A DNA stretch of 64,000 nt from JASLBX01 sp035762665 (lineage in GTDB: Bacteria > Actinomycetota > Actinomycetes > Jiangellales > Jiangellaceae). The DNA lies in the NCBI GenBank assembly GCA_035762665.1, contig DASTNZ010000034.1:22149-86148 (forward strand), in the 5' to 3' direction. Within the stretch, counting starts at the first letter, position 1. Every line of letters starts with the position of its first letter. The notes under the pieces are model-generated. The model saw nothing but the letters and a program-made list of their open reading frames with translations, did not search any database and was not told where the DNA came from. Positions 1 through 9,405 of the stretch are shown piece by piece. Made by a program: the position numbers and the translations under genes.

Positions 1-174
1 GAGCAGGTTTTCGGCGCGGACCGGGTGATCCAGGTCGGCAACCTGCCCGATGCCATCGACGTCGCTGTGAGCCTGGTTGAGGAGGACGCGATATTCGGCG
101 GCGCCGGTGTGCTGCTGACCGGATCGGTCGTGACCGCAGGCGATGCCCGCCACCTGCTCGGAGCCGCGCAGTGA
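1..174 (+). CDS. folC: Folylpolyglutamate synthase / dihydrofolate synthase, C-terminal fragment (5' end outside window)
   Basis: The window opens in frame 1 of a gene that ends at TGA 172-174, giving 57 visible residues. They include the segment LLTGSVVTAGDARHLLG, which resembles the last strand and helix of the Mur-ligase-type C-terminal domain of FolC. FolC adds glutamates to folates (and dihydropteroate to glutamate in bifunctional forms) in the cytoplasm. The next gene, a DUF4233 membrane protein followed by ndk, is the usual actinobacterial neighbour of folC and supports the call. The catalytic ATP-binding part lies outside the window, so mono- or bifunctionality cannot be judged. Confidence 0.8.
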   Translation, partial: EQVFGADRVIQVGNLPDAIDVAVSLVEEDAIFGGAGVLLTGSVVTAGDARHLLGAAQ

Positions 175-500
175 ACCGTGTCGCGGCGACTTTGCTGGTG
201 CTGGAAGGCATCGTGGTGATGCTGGCGATCCCCGTGGCAGTGGTGGTAGGAGACGTCGAGCCGGCCGTGGCGATTACGGTGGGCGTGGCCATCGGCGTGC
301 TCTGCATGGTGGCCGCTGGGCTGTTGCGGCGAGGCCGGCCGGGTTACGTGCTCGGTTCGCTCCTGCAGGTAGCGGCCATCGCGACCGGTTTCGTCGTCCC
401 GGCGATGTTCTTCCTTGGCGGGCTGTTCGCCTTGCTGTGGGTCGTAGTGCTGCGCATCGGTCCGGAGGTGGACCAGGCCCGCGCGTCGGGCGAGGGATGA
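171..500 (+). CDS. DUF4233 small integral membrane protein
   Basis: This 109-residue protein starts at GTG 171, which overlaps the folC stop (GTGA), so the two genes are probably translationally coupled. It is almost entirely hydrophobic, with about four predicted membrane segments: residues ~4-26, ~30-48, ~58-75 and ~78-95. The short loops are Arg-rich (e.g. RRGRPG) and the C-terminal tail is charged. Size, topology and position between folC and ndk fit the DUF4233 family of Actinobacteria. The function of that family is unknown and nothing in the sequence suggests a catalytic role. Confidence 0.8.
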   Translation: MNRVAATLLVLEGIVVMLAIPVAVVVGDVEPAVAITVGVAIGVLCMVAAGLLRRGRPGYVLGSLLQVAAIATGFVVPAMFFLGGLFALLWVVVLRIGPEVDQARASGEG

Positions 501-505
501 CGAGA

Positions 506-534
506 CTGGCTGCGCCGCCAGGTTCGGCTACAGT
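506..534 (+). promoter_or_regulatory. Possible promoter upstream of ndk
   Basis: CTGGCT (506-511) and TACAGT (529-534) are separated by 17 bases and lie about 40 bases before the ndk start. The -10-like box fits the actinobacterial TAnnnT pattern, but the -35-like box is weak. This is a candidate only. Confidence 0.25.
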
Positions 535-575
535 TCCCTGATCCGCCGGAATAAGTCTGCAAGGAGCATCCGCCC

Positions 576-986
576 GTGTCCGAGCGCACGCTTGTCCTCA
601 TCAAGCCCGACGCCGTTCGCCGCGGCCTGATCGGTGAGATCCTGGCTCGTTACGAGCGCAAGGGATTGACGATCGTGGCCATGGACCAGCGGGTCATCGA
701 CTCGTCGCTGTCCGATGCGCACTACGCCGAGCACGTTGACAAGCCGTTCTACCCGTCGGTGCGCGAGTTCATCACCGGCGGACCGCTCGTCGCGCTCGTC
801 CTCGAAGGCGATTCGGCTATCGATGTCGTGCGGGCGATGAACGGAGCCACCGATGGCCGGAAGGCCGCTCCCGGCACCGTCCGGGGCGACCTGGCCCTGT
901 CGACCTCGGAGAATCTCGTGCACGCCTCGGATTCGCCAGAGTCGGCCAAGCGCGAGATCGACCTCTGGTTCCCTGGCCTGGTCTGA
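576..986 (+). CDS. ndk: Nucleoside diphosphate kinase
   Basis: This 136-residue enzyme transfers the gamma phosphate of ATP to other NDPs through a phosphohistidine intermediate and so balances cytoplasmic NTP and dNTP pools. The length is normal for bacterial Ndk. It begins with the conserved strand RTLVLIKPDAVRRGLIGEI and carries the active-site motif NLVHASDS, with the catalytic histidine at residue 116. The P-loop-like RGDLAL and substrate-site residues are intact. The start is GTG 576 with AAGGAG at 561-566. It stands alone between DUF4233 and the radical-SAM pair. Confidence 0.97.
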   Translation: MSERTLVLIKPDAVRRGLIGEILARYERKGLTIVAMDQRVIDSSLSDAHYAEHVDKPFYPSVREFITGGPLVALVLEGDSAIDVVRAMNGATDGRKAAPGTVRGDLALSTSENLVHASDSPESAKREIDLWFPGLV

Positions 987-1121
987 CCTCCGCCGGACCG
1001 CGCCTCGGCCCCCGTCGGAGGCCGGCGCCGCAGCCTGGTCGCCGGTCTGCCGGGCGGCATCCAGGCCAGGATGGTTAACCTGGTAGGTCGATCCAGATCT
1101 CGATCCCGGAGTCACGCCACC

Positions 1122-3083
1122 ATGCCTGTCGAGTCGTTGTTCCCGCGCCTGGAACCGCTGCTGCCGCTGGTGCAAAAGCCGATCCAGTATGTCGGCGGCG
1201 AGCTCAACGCCACGGTGAAGGACTGGGACGACGCGGCCGTGCGCTGGGCGTTGATGTACCCAGACGCCTACGAGGTCGGGCTGCCGAACCAGGGCGTGCA
1301 GATTCTGTACGAGGTGCTCAACGAGCAGCCAGGTGTCATCGCTGAACGGACCTACGCCGTCTGGCCGGACCTGGAGAAGCTGATGCGTGAGCACGGCATC
1401 GGCCAGTTCACCGTCGACGCCCATCGCCCGGTGGCCGCCTTCGATCTGCTCGGCATCTCGTTCGCCACCGAACTCGGCTACACCAACATGCTCACCGCGC
1501 TCGACCTGGCCGGCGTCCCGCTCGACGCCGTCGACCGCACCGACGAGCACCCCGTCGTCATTGCGGGCGGGCACGCCGCGTTCAACCCCGAACCGATCGC
1601 GGATTTCATCGACGCGGCGGTACTCGGTGACGGTGAAGAGATCGTCCTGGCCATCACCGAAGTGGTGCGCGAGTGGAAGGCGGAGGGCCGGCCCGGTGGC
1701 CGTGACCGCCTCCTGGAGCGGCTGGCCGCGTCGGGTGGGGTCTACGTCCCCAAGTTCTACGACGTAACGTACCTGCCGGACGGGCGGATCCAGCGGGTCG
1801 CGCCCAACCGTCCAGGTGTGCCGTGGCGGGTCCACAAGCACACGGTGATGGACCTGGACAAGTGGCCGTACCCGCGTAAGCCGCTCGTCCCGCTCGCCGA
1901 GACCGTGCACGAGCGGTTCAGCGTAGAGATCTTCCGCGGATGCACCCGTGGCTGCCGGTTCTGCCAGGCCGGCATGATCACCCGCCCGGTTCGCGAGCGG
2001 TCGATAACGACCATCGGTGACATGGTCCGGACCGGCCTTGAGCGCTCGGGATTCGAGGAGGTCGGCCTGCTGTCGCTGTCGAGTGCCGATCATTCTGAGA
2101 TCGGTGATATCACCAAGGGGCTGGCCGACCGATACGAAGGCTCGAACGTCTCGCTGTCACTGCCCTCGACTCGCGTCGACGCGTTCAACATCACCTTGGC
2201 CAACGAGCTGTCACGCAACGGCCGCCGGTCCGGGCTGACCTTCGCCCCCGAGGGGGGCACCGAGCGGATGCGCAAGGTGATCAACAAGATGGTCGCCGAG
2301 GAGGATCTGATCCGTACCGTCGCCGCGGCGTACAGCAACGGCTGGCGGCAGGTGAAGTTGTACTTCATGTGCGGCCTGCCGACTGAGACCGACGAGGACG
2401 TGATCGCTATCGCAGACCTCGCCGGCAAGGTCATAGAGACCGGGCGCGAGGTCTCTAGCCGGCGCGACATCCGCTGCACGGTGTCCATCGGGGGGTTCGT
2501 GCCCAAGCCGCACACGCCCTTCCAGTGGGCTGCGCAGTGCGACCACAAGACCGTCGACGCCCGGCTGACCAAGCTGCGCGACGCGATCCGGGCGGACCGC
2601 AACCACGGCAAGTCGATCGGGCTGCGCTACCACGACGGCAAGCCGAGCATCATTGAGGGCCTGCTCTCCCGGGGCGACCGACGGGTCGGCGCGGTGATCC
2701 GCATCGTTTGGGAGCGGGGCGGGCGTTTTGACGGTTGGAGTGAGCATTTTTCGTCCGACCGGTGGGTGCAGGCGACCGAGAAGGCGTTGGCCGGCACGCC
2801 GGTCGACCTGGACTGGTACACAACGCGCGAGCGCGAATACGCGGAAGTGCTGCCCTGGGACCATCTGGATTCCGGCCTCGACCGCGACTGGCTGTGGGAG
2901 GACTGGCAGGATGCGCTCGGCGAGGTTGAGCTGGACGACTGCCGCTGGACGCCGTGCTTCGACTGCGGCGTTTGTCCGCAGATGGGCACCGAGATCCAGG
3001 TGGGCCCCACCGGGCACAAGCTGCTGCCGCTGACCGCCGTGTCCAACACGTCGGCGGCTCCGGTCGCCGCGGCACGCAGGTGA
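1122..3083 (+). CDS. TIGR03960 family B12-binding-type radical SAM protein
   Basis: This protein of about 653 residues has an N-terminal cobalamin-binding-like region (GLPNQGVQILYEVLNEQP...) and a radical-SAM core with C274-x3-C278-x2-C281 (RGCTRGCRFCQAGM), which would bind a 4Fe-4S cluster. A C-terminal Cys-rich segment (DCRWTPCFDCGVCPQMG) may hold a further cluster. In Actinobacteria the family is regularly paired with the small TIGR03936 protein, as here (2-base gap). In some lineages the two halves are fused, so they are thought to act together, but the substrate is unknown. I prefer ATG 1122 to the upstream in-frame ATG 1071, because homologues begin close to VESLFPRLE and GGAG lies at 1107-1110. 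Confidence 0.9.
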   Translation: MPVESLFPRLEPLLPLVQKPIQYVGGELNATVKDWDDAAVRWALMYPDAYEVGLPNQGVQILYEVLNEQPGVIAERTYAVWPDLEKLMREHGIGQFTVDAHRPVAAFDLLGISFATELGYTNMLTALDLAGVPLDAVDRTDEHPVVIAGGHAAFNPEPIADFIDAAVLGDGEEIVLAITEVVREWKAEGRPGGRDRLLERLAASGGVYVPKFYDVTYLPDGRIQRVAPNRPGVPWRVHKHTVMDLDKWPYPRKPLVPLAETVHERFSVEIFRGCTRGCRFCQAGMITRPVRERSITTIGDMVRTGLERSGFEEVGLLSLSSADHSEIGDITKGLADRYEGSNVSLSLPSTRVDAFNITLANELSRNGRRSGLTFAPEGGTERMRKVINKMVAEEDLIRTVAAAYSNGWRQVKLYFMCGLPTETDEDVIAIADLAGKVIETGREVSSRRDIRCTVSIGGFVPKPHTPFQWAAQCDHKTVDARLTKLRDAIRADRNHGKSIGLRYHDGKPSIIEGLLSRGDRRVGAVIRIVWERGGRFDGWSEHFSSDRWVQATEKALAGTPVDLDWYTTREREYAEVLPWDHLDSGLDRDWLWEDWQDALGEVELDDCRWTPCFDCGVCPQMGTEIQVGPTGHKLLPLTAVSNTSAAPVAAARR

Positions 3084-3085
3084 CC

Positions 3086-3787
3086 ATGGAACGTACTCAG
3101 GCACCGCCGATACAGAAATTGCGGATCCGGTTCGCCAAGCGGGGCCGGCTGCGGTTCACGAGTCACCGTGACTTCCAGCGGGCCTTCGAGCGTGCTCTGC
3201 GGCGGGCGCAGGTGCCGGTGGCGTTCTCGCAGGGCTTCACGCCGCACCCGAAGGTGTCGTACGCCGGAGCCGCCCCGACCGGAGCGGCCAGCGAGGCCGA
3301 GTACCTCGAGATCGCCGTCACCGCGCAATGCGATCCGGCCGTCGTGGCGGCTGCTCTCGACGACGCGCTGCCACCCGGGCTGGACATCGTCGATGTCGTG
3401 GCGGCCGGCCCAGTGCCGTTGGCCGACCAGCTACAGGCATCGGAGTGGGCGATCGACCTGCCCGAAGTGACTCGCGAAGAGCTAGCCACGGCGATCGCTA
3501 CGTTCCTCGCCGAACCGGTGGTCGAGATCGAGCGCATGACCAAGAACGGGGTGCGCACGCTGGACGCCCGCGGCGCCGTCGTCCGGATGGCAGTGGGCGA
3601 TACCGGGCCGACGCTACGCCTGGTCGTGAGGCACCAGACGCCCACCGTCCGGCCGGACGACATACTGGTCGGGCTCCGCCGGTTGGCCGGCCTGCACGAG
3701 ACGGGGCACGTGGCCACCCGCCTGGCGCAAGGACCGCTGGACGAGGCGACCGGCTCGGTGGGTGACCCGTTCGTCGCTACCCGTTGA
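3086..3787 (+). CDS. TIGR03936 / DUF2344 radical-SAM-associated protein
   Basis: This 233-residue protein begins with KLRIRFAKRGRLRFTSHRDF, followed by ALRRAQVPVAFSQGFTPHPK, the hallmark region of the TIGR03936/DUF2344 family. It lies two bases behind the TIGR03960 gene and is presumably co-translated with it as a partner subunit. An upstream in-frame start near 2954 would extend it into the preceding gene and is rejected. The stop codon overlaps the end of the convergent P-type ATPase gene. The biochemical role is not established for the family. Confidence 0.88.
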   Translation: MERTQAPPIQKLRIRFAKRGRLRFTSHRDFQRAFERALRRAQVPVAFSQGFTPHPKVSYAGAAPTGAASEAEYLEIAVTAQCDPAVVAAALDDALPPGLDIVDVVAAGPVPLADQLQASEWAIDLPEVTREELATAIATFLAEPVVEIERMTKNGVRTLDARGAVVRMAVGDTGPTLRLVVRHQTPTVRPDDILVGLRRLAGLHETGHVATRLAQGPLDEATGSVGDPFVATR

Positions 3788-6205
3788 TCACGAAGCTCGA
3801 GCCTGCTGGCCTTCGCCGTTGTGGTCAACGAGCCGCCAGGTGATCTCGAGCAGGACACCTGCCGCCACCCCGATGGCCGCACTCACCCACGGCACCTGGT
3901 AACCGGCCAGCTGTAGCTGGAAGAACTCCTGTAGGTACGGCACGGTGAGCACGAGCGCGAAGCCCGCCCCCATCGCGGCCAGCAGGACAGCTCGCCACCA
4001 GGTGTAGGGGCGGGCGATCACCGCCACGACCCACAGCACCACGATGAACAGGGTCAGCGTCGCGGCAGACGTCTCGGCGGCGAGGTCCCCGTCGTACACC
4101 CAGCGGGCGTGGAAGTACGACACTAGCGTCGCGGCGGCGGCGATCGTGCCGGCCGGGATGGCGAATCTGAGCACTCGGCGGACGAAGCCGGACCGTGCTC
4201 GCTCGGTGTTCGGCGCGAGCGCGAGAAAGAAGGCGGGGACGCCGATGCTCAGCGTGCCCACCAGCGTCAGGTGGCGCGGCAGGAAGGGGTACGGCACCTG
4301 AGTGATGACTACGACGATCGCTATCAGGGCCGCGTACACTGTCTTGGTCAAGAACAGGTGGGAGACCCGCTCGATGTTGCCGATCACCCGCCGTCCTTCG
4401 GCGACAACCGAGGGTAGCGTCGAGAAGTTGTTGTTCATCAGCACGATCTGGGCGACGGCCTTGGTGGCTTCGCTGCCCGATCCCATCGCAACCCCGATGT
4501 CGGCGTCCTTGAGCGCGAGGACGTCGTTCACGCCGTCGCCGGTCATGGCGACGTCGTGCCCCCGCGACTGCAGCGCGTGCACCATGTCGCGTTTCTGGCG
4601 CGGTGCGACCCGGCCGAAGATGGCATGCGACTCCAGGACGGCGGCGAGCTCGTCCTGGTCCGCAGGGAGGGTCCGGGCATCGACCGGATCGTTCGCTCCC
4701 GCGATGTCCAGCTTGGCCGCCACGGCGCCGACGGACACGGCGTTGTCACCGGAGATGACCTTGGCCCGCACGCCCTGATCGGCGAAGTAGCGGATGGTAT
4801 CCGGCGCTTCCTTCCGTAGCCGCTGCTCGATGACGATGAGGGCGGCGGGTGTGAGGTGCTTTTGGATTTCCTCGGGCATCGCCAGCGCCTGCTCAGCAGT
4901 CAGCTCGCTGCGCGCGAGGAGCAGGATCCGCAGCCCCTGGCTACCGAGCGCGTCAGCTTCGGCGAGGGCGGCGGCCCCGGGTCGGAGCAACACATCGGGT
5001 GCTCCCAGCAGCCAGGTTGACGACGCCCCGGTGGGCTCGGCGAATGTCGCACCGCTCCACTTGCGGGCCGACGAAAACGGCGCGGCTTCGGTGACGATCC
5101 ATCCAGCGGGGGATGGGAAGGCGTCAATGATCGCCTGCAGGCTGGCGTTGGGCCGCTCGTCCACCGAGCCGAGGGCACCTAGCGCTGCACGAATCGGCAA
5201 CCCAGGTTCGAGCTCGACCACGTCGGTGACGTCCATCCCACCCTCGGTCAGCGTTCCGGTCTTATCCAGGCACACGACGCTGACCCGGGCCAGGCCCTCA
5301 ATTGCCGGCAGTTCCTGGACGAGGCACTGCTTGCTCCCAAGCCGGATGACTCCGACGGCGAACGCCATGGACGTCAGCAGGACGAGGCCCTCGGGAACCA
5401 TGTGGACCAGTCCCGCGACCATCCGCCTGATCGCCTCGGGCAGGTCGTTCTCGTTGACGACGATCTGGCTTATCACCAGCGCGATCCCGACCGGGATGAT
5501 TACGTACGTGACGAACTTGAGGATCTTGTTGATCCCGTTTCGCAGTTCCGACTTCACGAGGGTGAATCGGCTCGCCTCTTCGGCGAGCTGGGCGGCGTAG
5601 GCGTCCCGGCCCACCTTCGTGGCCTGAAAGGCGCCGCCGCCGGCAACCACGAAGCTGCCGGACATGACGGCGTCGCCAGGCATCTTGTGCAGAGGGTCGG
5701 CCTCGCCGGTGAGCAGGGATTCGTCGATCTCCAGCCCGTCCGCCTCGACCAGCTTGCCGTCGACCACCACCTTGTCGCCAGGGCCGAGTTCGATGACGTC
5801 GTCCAGCACGATCTCACTTGGTGCCATCGGCTTCGCTGTGCCGTCGCGGCGCACGTGGGGCATGGCTTGCCCGATGACGGCCAGCTGGTCAAGCGTCCGT
5901 TTAGCCCGGAGCTCCTGAACAATTCCGATAAGGGAGTTGGCAACGATGACCCCACCGAAAAGCGCGTCCTGCCATGGCCCGACGATGAGGATCAGCACCA
6001 ACAGAGACCCGATGATCGCGTTGATCCGGTTGAAGACGTTCCCGCGAACGATGTCGGCCGTGCTCCGGCTGGACCGGACGGGGACGTCGTTAACCTGACC
6101 TGCGGCGACTCGCTCGGCTACCTCGTGCGTGGTGAGGCCGGTCTCGCTGGTCGTCGCCCTGCCCACCGCCGAAGCTCCGCCAAGGTTGCCGGCGGTGTCA
6201 GTCAC
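3788..6205 (-). CDS. CtpE-like cation-transporting P-type ATPase
   Basis: This P-type ATPase of about 805 residues has the actuator motif LLTGEADPL, the phosphorylation motif CLDKTGTLTEGG and the hinge MTGDGVNDVLALKDADIGVAMGSG. The membrane segment before the phosphorylation site reads MVPEGLVLLTSMAFAVGVIRLG and lacks the CPC signature of heavy-metal pumps. The overall pattern (PEGLVLL; SEATKAVAQIVLMNNNF; VIGNIERVSHLFLTKTVY) resembles mycobacterial CtpE, a calcium-linked transporter, so Ca2+ is the most likely ion, by family inference only. I chose GTG 6205 because the 32 upstream in-frame residues are low-complexity Gly/Arg sequence. The gene is divergent from rne. Confidence 0.85.
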   Translation of the reverse strand: MTDTAGNLGGASAVGRATTSETGLTTHEVAERVAAGQVNDVPVRSSRSTADIVRGNVFNRINAIIGSLLVLILIVGPWQDALFGGVIVANSLIGIVQELRAKRTLDQLAVIGQAMPHVRRDGTAKPMAPSEIVLDDVIELGPGDKVVVDGKLVEADGLEIDESLLTGEADPLHKMPGDAVMSGSFVVAGGGAFQATKVGRDAYAAQLAEEASRFTLVKSELRNGINKILKFVTYVIIPVGIALVISQIVVNENDLPEAIRRMVAGLVHMVPEGLVLLTSMAFAVGVIRLGSKQCLVQELPAIEGLARVSVVCLDKTGTLTEGGMDVTDVVELEPGLPIRAALGALGSVDERPNASLQAIIDAFPSPAGWIVTEAAPFSSARKWSGATFAEPTGASSTWLLGAPDVLLRPGAAALAEADALGSQGLRILLLARSELTAEQALAMPEEIQKHLTPAALIVIEQRLRKEAPDTIRYFADQGVRAKVISGDNAVSVGAVAAKLDIAGANDPVDARTLPADQDELAAVLESHAIFGRVAPRQKRDMVHALQSRGHDVAMTGDGVNDVLALKDADIGVAMGSGSEATKAVAQIVLMNNNFSTLPSVVAEGRRVIGNIERVSHLFLTKTVYAALIAIVVVITQVPYPFLPRHLTLVGTLSIGVPAFFLALAPNTERARSGFVRRVLRFAIPAGTIAAAATLVSYFHARWVYDGDLAAETSAATLTLFIVVLWVVAVIARPYTWWRAVLLAAMGAGFALVLTVPYLQEFFQLQLAGYQVPWVSAAIGVAAGVLLEITWRLVDHNGEGQQARAS

Positions 6206-6657
6206 GGTTCCACCGTAGTGGTCGTGGCCCCGCCACCGCACCCGCGTCGGGCCTCCGCCGCGTCCGTACCCGTTTGCGGCGGCGGATGTGCGATACTTCA
6301 ACTGGTTGGGCGGTCGGAATTCCGCCGCCCGATCCGACGTTGTCCTCGCCGGGCATTGTCGAAGTGGCCAACCTCTGCGCCACCCAGCCGCCGACCTGTG
6401 ACGCGGCTGGCGTGAGCGGCCCCAGACGACGAGATGTCCGGCACGGTGACCGATTCGTCAGGCCTTCGGACCGCGATAACACGCGGCGAGGCCGGCGAAC
6501 CACGGCTGCCGACGCTTGGACTCGGTGGGCAACTGGGCTGACAGGCTTTCCGCCCGGCCGCCAGGCCGCGGCGACCGACGACGAGAGCCATGTTGCAGCG
6601 AGCAGCGCGCCGGCGCGGCGCGGCGCCCTGCGGCATGGTTGACGGGAGTACACCCGA
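6206..6657. other. Divergent intergenic region between the P-type ATPase and rne (452 bases), with a hairpin
   Basis: No convincing gene is visible; the open frames here are GC-rich shadows. A strong hairpin sits at 6308-6330: GGGCGG pairs with CCGCCC around an internal palindrome CGGAATTCCG, with one bulged T. It is not followed by a T-run on either strand, so it is more likely an operator or mRNA structure than a terminator. The 350 bases before the rne start are rich in short G/C inverted repeats and probably form a structured rne 5' leader. That fits the autoregulation known for RNase E elsewhere but is unproven here. Confidence 0.4.
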
Positions 6658-9312
6658 ATGCACGACGAAAGCAATACAGACGGGGACGCAGCAACGCTCA
6701 TCAGTACCGACGCTGCGAACGCGAAAACTGACAAGCCGGTCCGCAAGCGGCCGTCCCGCCGCCGGGCCGCGAGCCGGCCGGCTGGACCGCCGGCTGACCA
6801 GAACCCAGAAGCAAGCACCACGGATACAGCACCCGAACCCGTCGCACCGGCTCGCCGCAAGGCACGGAAGTCGGCTCGAGCCAAAACGGCCGATCCGGCG
6901 TCCGAGGCTCTGGCTCCTGATGAGACCCCGGCCCCAGCTCCGGCCACGGCAGCGAACATTCCGGCAGCCGGGGGCCTGCTTTTCCAGGCTCCGGAGTTCG
7001 TGGAACCGGTCCCGGCACATCGGGCCGAACCTGAGCCGTATCTGCCCGACGAGGCCGCCGATTCGGCTGACGAGGATGACGATGAGTCGCCGCGCCGTCG
7101 CCGGCGGCGGGGTGGTCGCGGCCGCCGGAAGAAGACCGACGTCGCAGGCGAGGCGCATGACGAGGCGCCTGAGGACAGCGACGAGGAAGAGCACCCCGCC
7201 AAGGACGAGGACTCCGCTGCCGTCGACGAGGACGAGCAGGCCGAGGCGCAGGGCGCCACGGCGACCAGGCGGCGCCGTCGGCGCAAGCGCAAGGGCGACG
7301 GCGAGTTCGAAGAGATCCGTCCCGACGACCCGCCGAACACGGTGGTAAAGGTCCGCGAGCCACGGGAGACGGACGACACGGTCACGAAGGTGACCGGCTC
7401 CACCCGGCTGGAGGCGAAGAAGCAGCGCCGTCGCGAGGGGCGTGAGGCCGGTCGCCGCCGGGCCCCTGTGATCAGTGAGTCGGAGTTCCTGGCCCGGCGC
7501 GAGGCCGTCGAGCGGGTCATGGCAGTCCGGCAGAACGGGGATCGAACGCAGATCGCCGTGCTCGAGGACGGCGTACTCGTCGAGCACTACGTAAGCCGGA
7601 CGTCCGACCAGCCGCTGATCGGCAACGTGTACCTCGGGCGGGTGCAAAACGTGCTGCCCGCGATGGAGGCAGCCTTCGTTGACATCGGCAGGGGCCGCAA
7701 CGCGGTTCTTTACGCCGGTGAGGTCGACTGGATCGGGCTTGGGCACACCGATGGTCCCAAGCGGATCGAGGACGTGCTCAAATCGGGCCAGACGGTGCTC
7801 GTGCAGGTCACGAAGGAACCCGTTGGTCACAAGGGCGCCCGGCTGACCGGACAGATCAGCTTGCCGGGCCGGTACGTCGTGTACGTCCCGGGCGGATCCA
7901 TGAGCGGTATCAGCCGCAAGCTGCCAGAGAACGAGCGCAGCCGGCTCAAGAAGATCCTCAAGCAGGTGGTCCCTGACGACGCTGGAGTCATCGTCCGGAC
8001 GGCCGCCGAAGGCGCGACCGAGGAGGAACTCACTCACGACGTGTCCCGGCTGCGGGCGCAGTGGGAAGAGATTCAGAAAAGGGCGTCGGGCAGCGCACCA
8101 CAGCTGCTGTACGGCGAACCCGACCTTGCCATCAAGGTGGTCCGAGACCTGTTCAACGAGGACTTCGCCAAGCTGGTGGTGTCTGGAGACCAAGCGTGGG
8201 ACACCATCGAGCCGTACGTCTCCTACGTTGCGTCGTCGCTGCGAGACCGGCTGGAACGTTGGACTGGCGACAGCGACGTCTTCGCCGGGTACCGCGTGGA
8301 CGAGCAGATCGCGAAGGCGCTCGAACGCAAGGTGTGGCTGCCTAGCGGCGGCTCGCTGGTGATCGATCGCACCGAAGCGATGACTGTCATCGACGTCAAT
8401 ACCGGAAAGTTCACCGGGTCCGGCGGAAACCTCGAAGAGACCGTCACCAAGAACAACCTCGAAGCCGCCGAGGAGATCGTGCGCCAACTGAGGTTGCGCG
8501 ACATCGGCGGCATCATCGTGATCGACTTCATCGACATGGTGCTCGAGGCCAACCGCGACCTGGTGCTGCGGCGACTGGTCGAGTGTTTGGGTCGGGACCG
8601 CACCAAGCATCAGGTGGCCGAGGTCACGTCGCTGGGCTTGGTTCAGATGACTCGCAAGCGGATCGGCTCCGGGCTACTCGAAGCTTTCAGCGAGCCGTGC
8701 GAGCACTGCAACGGCCGTGGGCTGCACATCCACACCGAGCCAGTGCTGGGCAAGAAACTGCCCGCGGTGGATACCCGCCAGGGCCGGGCAGGGCGGCGCG
8801 ACCGGCGCCGCAGAGGCGACAAGGCCGGCGAGCCGGTTGAAGCCCTGCAGCCCAAACTCGAGGCAACGGCGACTCCGGGTGAGGCGTCGCCGGCTGATCT
8901 GATCCCGGTAGAGTCAGCCGATCGCACGGTGCCAGAGGTCGCCGAACCCGCCACCACTGGCGCCGCCGACGTAACCGCTGGTGAAACTGGCGACGCCGAC
9001 ACTGGGCCCGCGGCTGCAGCGGTCGATGCAGCGCCCGCAGGAGCCGCCCCCGAGTCCGAAGCGCGGGCCGTAGGTCGCGGGGCCGCTGAGCAGGCCGCGC
9101 CGGCGACTCCCGTAAGCGACGGGACAGGTCCCGTCGAGCAGCCTGGCGCTGGAACCGCCGAGCAGCCTGGCGCTGGAACCGCCGAGCAGGTTGAGGCCGG
9201 AGCCGCAGAGCAAGCACCGGCACCCAAGCGTCGGCGCCGACGGGCTCAGCGGCCGGCAGGCAGTCCCGACGCCGTCGAACCCTCGCCTGAGACGGAGCCG
9301 GCCCAAGTCTGA
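6658..9312 (+). CDS. rne: Ribonuclease E/G family endoribonuclease
   Basis: This 884-residue protein has three parts. A disordered N-terminus of about 270 residues is rich in Pro/Ala/Glu/Arg, with RRRRRGGRGRR-type clusters. The catalytic core begins with an S1 domain (GNVYLGRVQNVLPAMEAAFVDIGRGR) and holds the metal-binding aspartates in MTVIDVNTGKFTG and GGIIVIDFIDM, followed by the zinc-link-like CEHCNGRG. A low-complexity C-terminal tail of about 170 residues ends in a basic KRRRRRAQRP patch. Such flanking disorder is typical of actinobacterial RNase E/G, which processes rRNA and turns over mRNA. ATG 6658 is the first start in frame with acidic/basic repeats and no earlier start is supported. 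Confidence 0.93.
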   Translation: MHDESNTDGDAATLISTDAANAKTDKPVRKRPSRRRAASRPAGPPADQNPEASTTDTAPEPVAPARRKARKSARAKTADPASEALAPDETPAPAPATAANIPAAGGLLFQAPEFVEPVPAHRAEPEPYLPDEAADSADEDDDESPRRRRRRGGRGRRKKTDVAGEAHDEAPEDSDEEEHPAKDEDSAAVDEDEQAEAQGATATRRRRRRKRKGDGEFEEIRPDDPPNTVVKVREPRETDDTVTKVTGSTRLEAKKQRRREGREAGRRRAPVISESEFLARREAVERVMAVRQNGDRTQIAVLEDGVLVEHYVSRTSDQPLIGNVYLGRVQNVLPAMEAAFVDIGRGRNAVLYAGEVDWIGLGHTDGPKRIEDVLKSGQTVLVQVTKEPVGHKGARLTGQISLPGRYVVYVPGGSMSGISRKLPENERSRLKKILKQVVPDDAGVIVRTAAEGATEEELTHDVSRLRAQWEEIQKRASGSAPQLLYGEPDLAIKVVRDLFNEDFAKLVVSGDQAWDTIEPYVSYVASSLRDRLERWTGDSDVFAGYRVDEQIAKALERKVWLPSGGSLVIDRTEAMTVIDVNTGKFTGSGGNLEETVTKNNLEAAEEIVRQLRLRDIGGIIVIDFIDMVLEANRDLVLRRLVECLGRDRTKHQVAEVTSLGLVQMTRKRIGSGLLEAFSEPCEHCNGRGLHIHTEPVLGKKLPAVDTRQGRAGRRDRRRRGDKAGEPVEALQPKLEATATPGEASPADLIPVESADRTVPEVAEPATTGAADVTAGETGDADTGPAAAAVDAAPAGAAPESEARAVGRGAAEQAAPATPVSDGTGPVEQPGAGTAEQPGAGTAEQVEAGAAEQAPAPKRRRRRAQRPAGSPDAVEPSPETEPAQV
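9136..9207 (+). repeat. 24-bp tandem repeat inside the rne C-terminal tail
   Basis: Two identical 24-base units (9136-9159 and 9160-9183) and a degenerate third (9184-9207) encode EQPGAGTA, EQPGAGTA and EQVEAGAA in the disordered tail of RNase E/G. The exact copies suggest recent slippage or duplication in a tolerant region. Confidence 0.85.
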
Positions 9313-9357
9313 CCAGCCCGCCAGGATGGATGCCTTGTCAGGGTCGTAGCCAGCCCG

Positions 9358-9405
9358 CACCGAGCTTCCACGGTGTCGCTATAGCAGCATCGTGGAAGCT
9401 TGGTG
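9358..9405 (+). terminator. Long hairpin after rne, possible terminator or processing site
   Basis: A 15-bp stem (9358-9372 / 9391-9405) with an 18-base loop that itself contains GCTATAGC begins 45 bases after the rne stop. There is no T-run. It may be a U-tract-less terminator or an RNase III/E target; both are inference. Confidence 0.4.

Noticed and set aside
528..2093. 521-residue minus-strand open frame opposite ndk and the radical-SAM gene
   Set aside because: It is an antisense shadow: the plus strand encodes clear ndk and TIGR03960 proteins over the same bases.
6274..6642. 122-residue plus-strand open frame upstream of rne
   Set aside because: It has no motif or ribosome-binding site and an Arg/Ala-rich composition typical of GC-rich non-coding frames.
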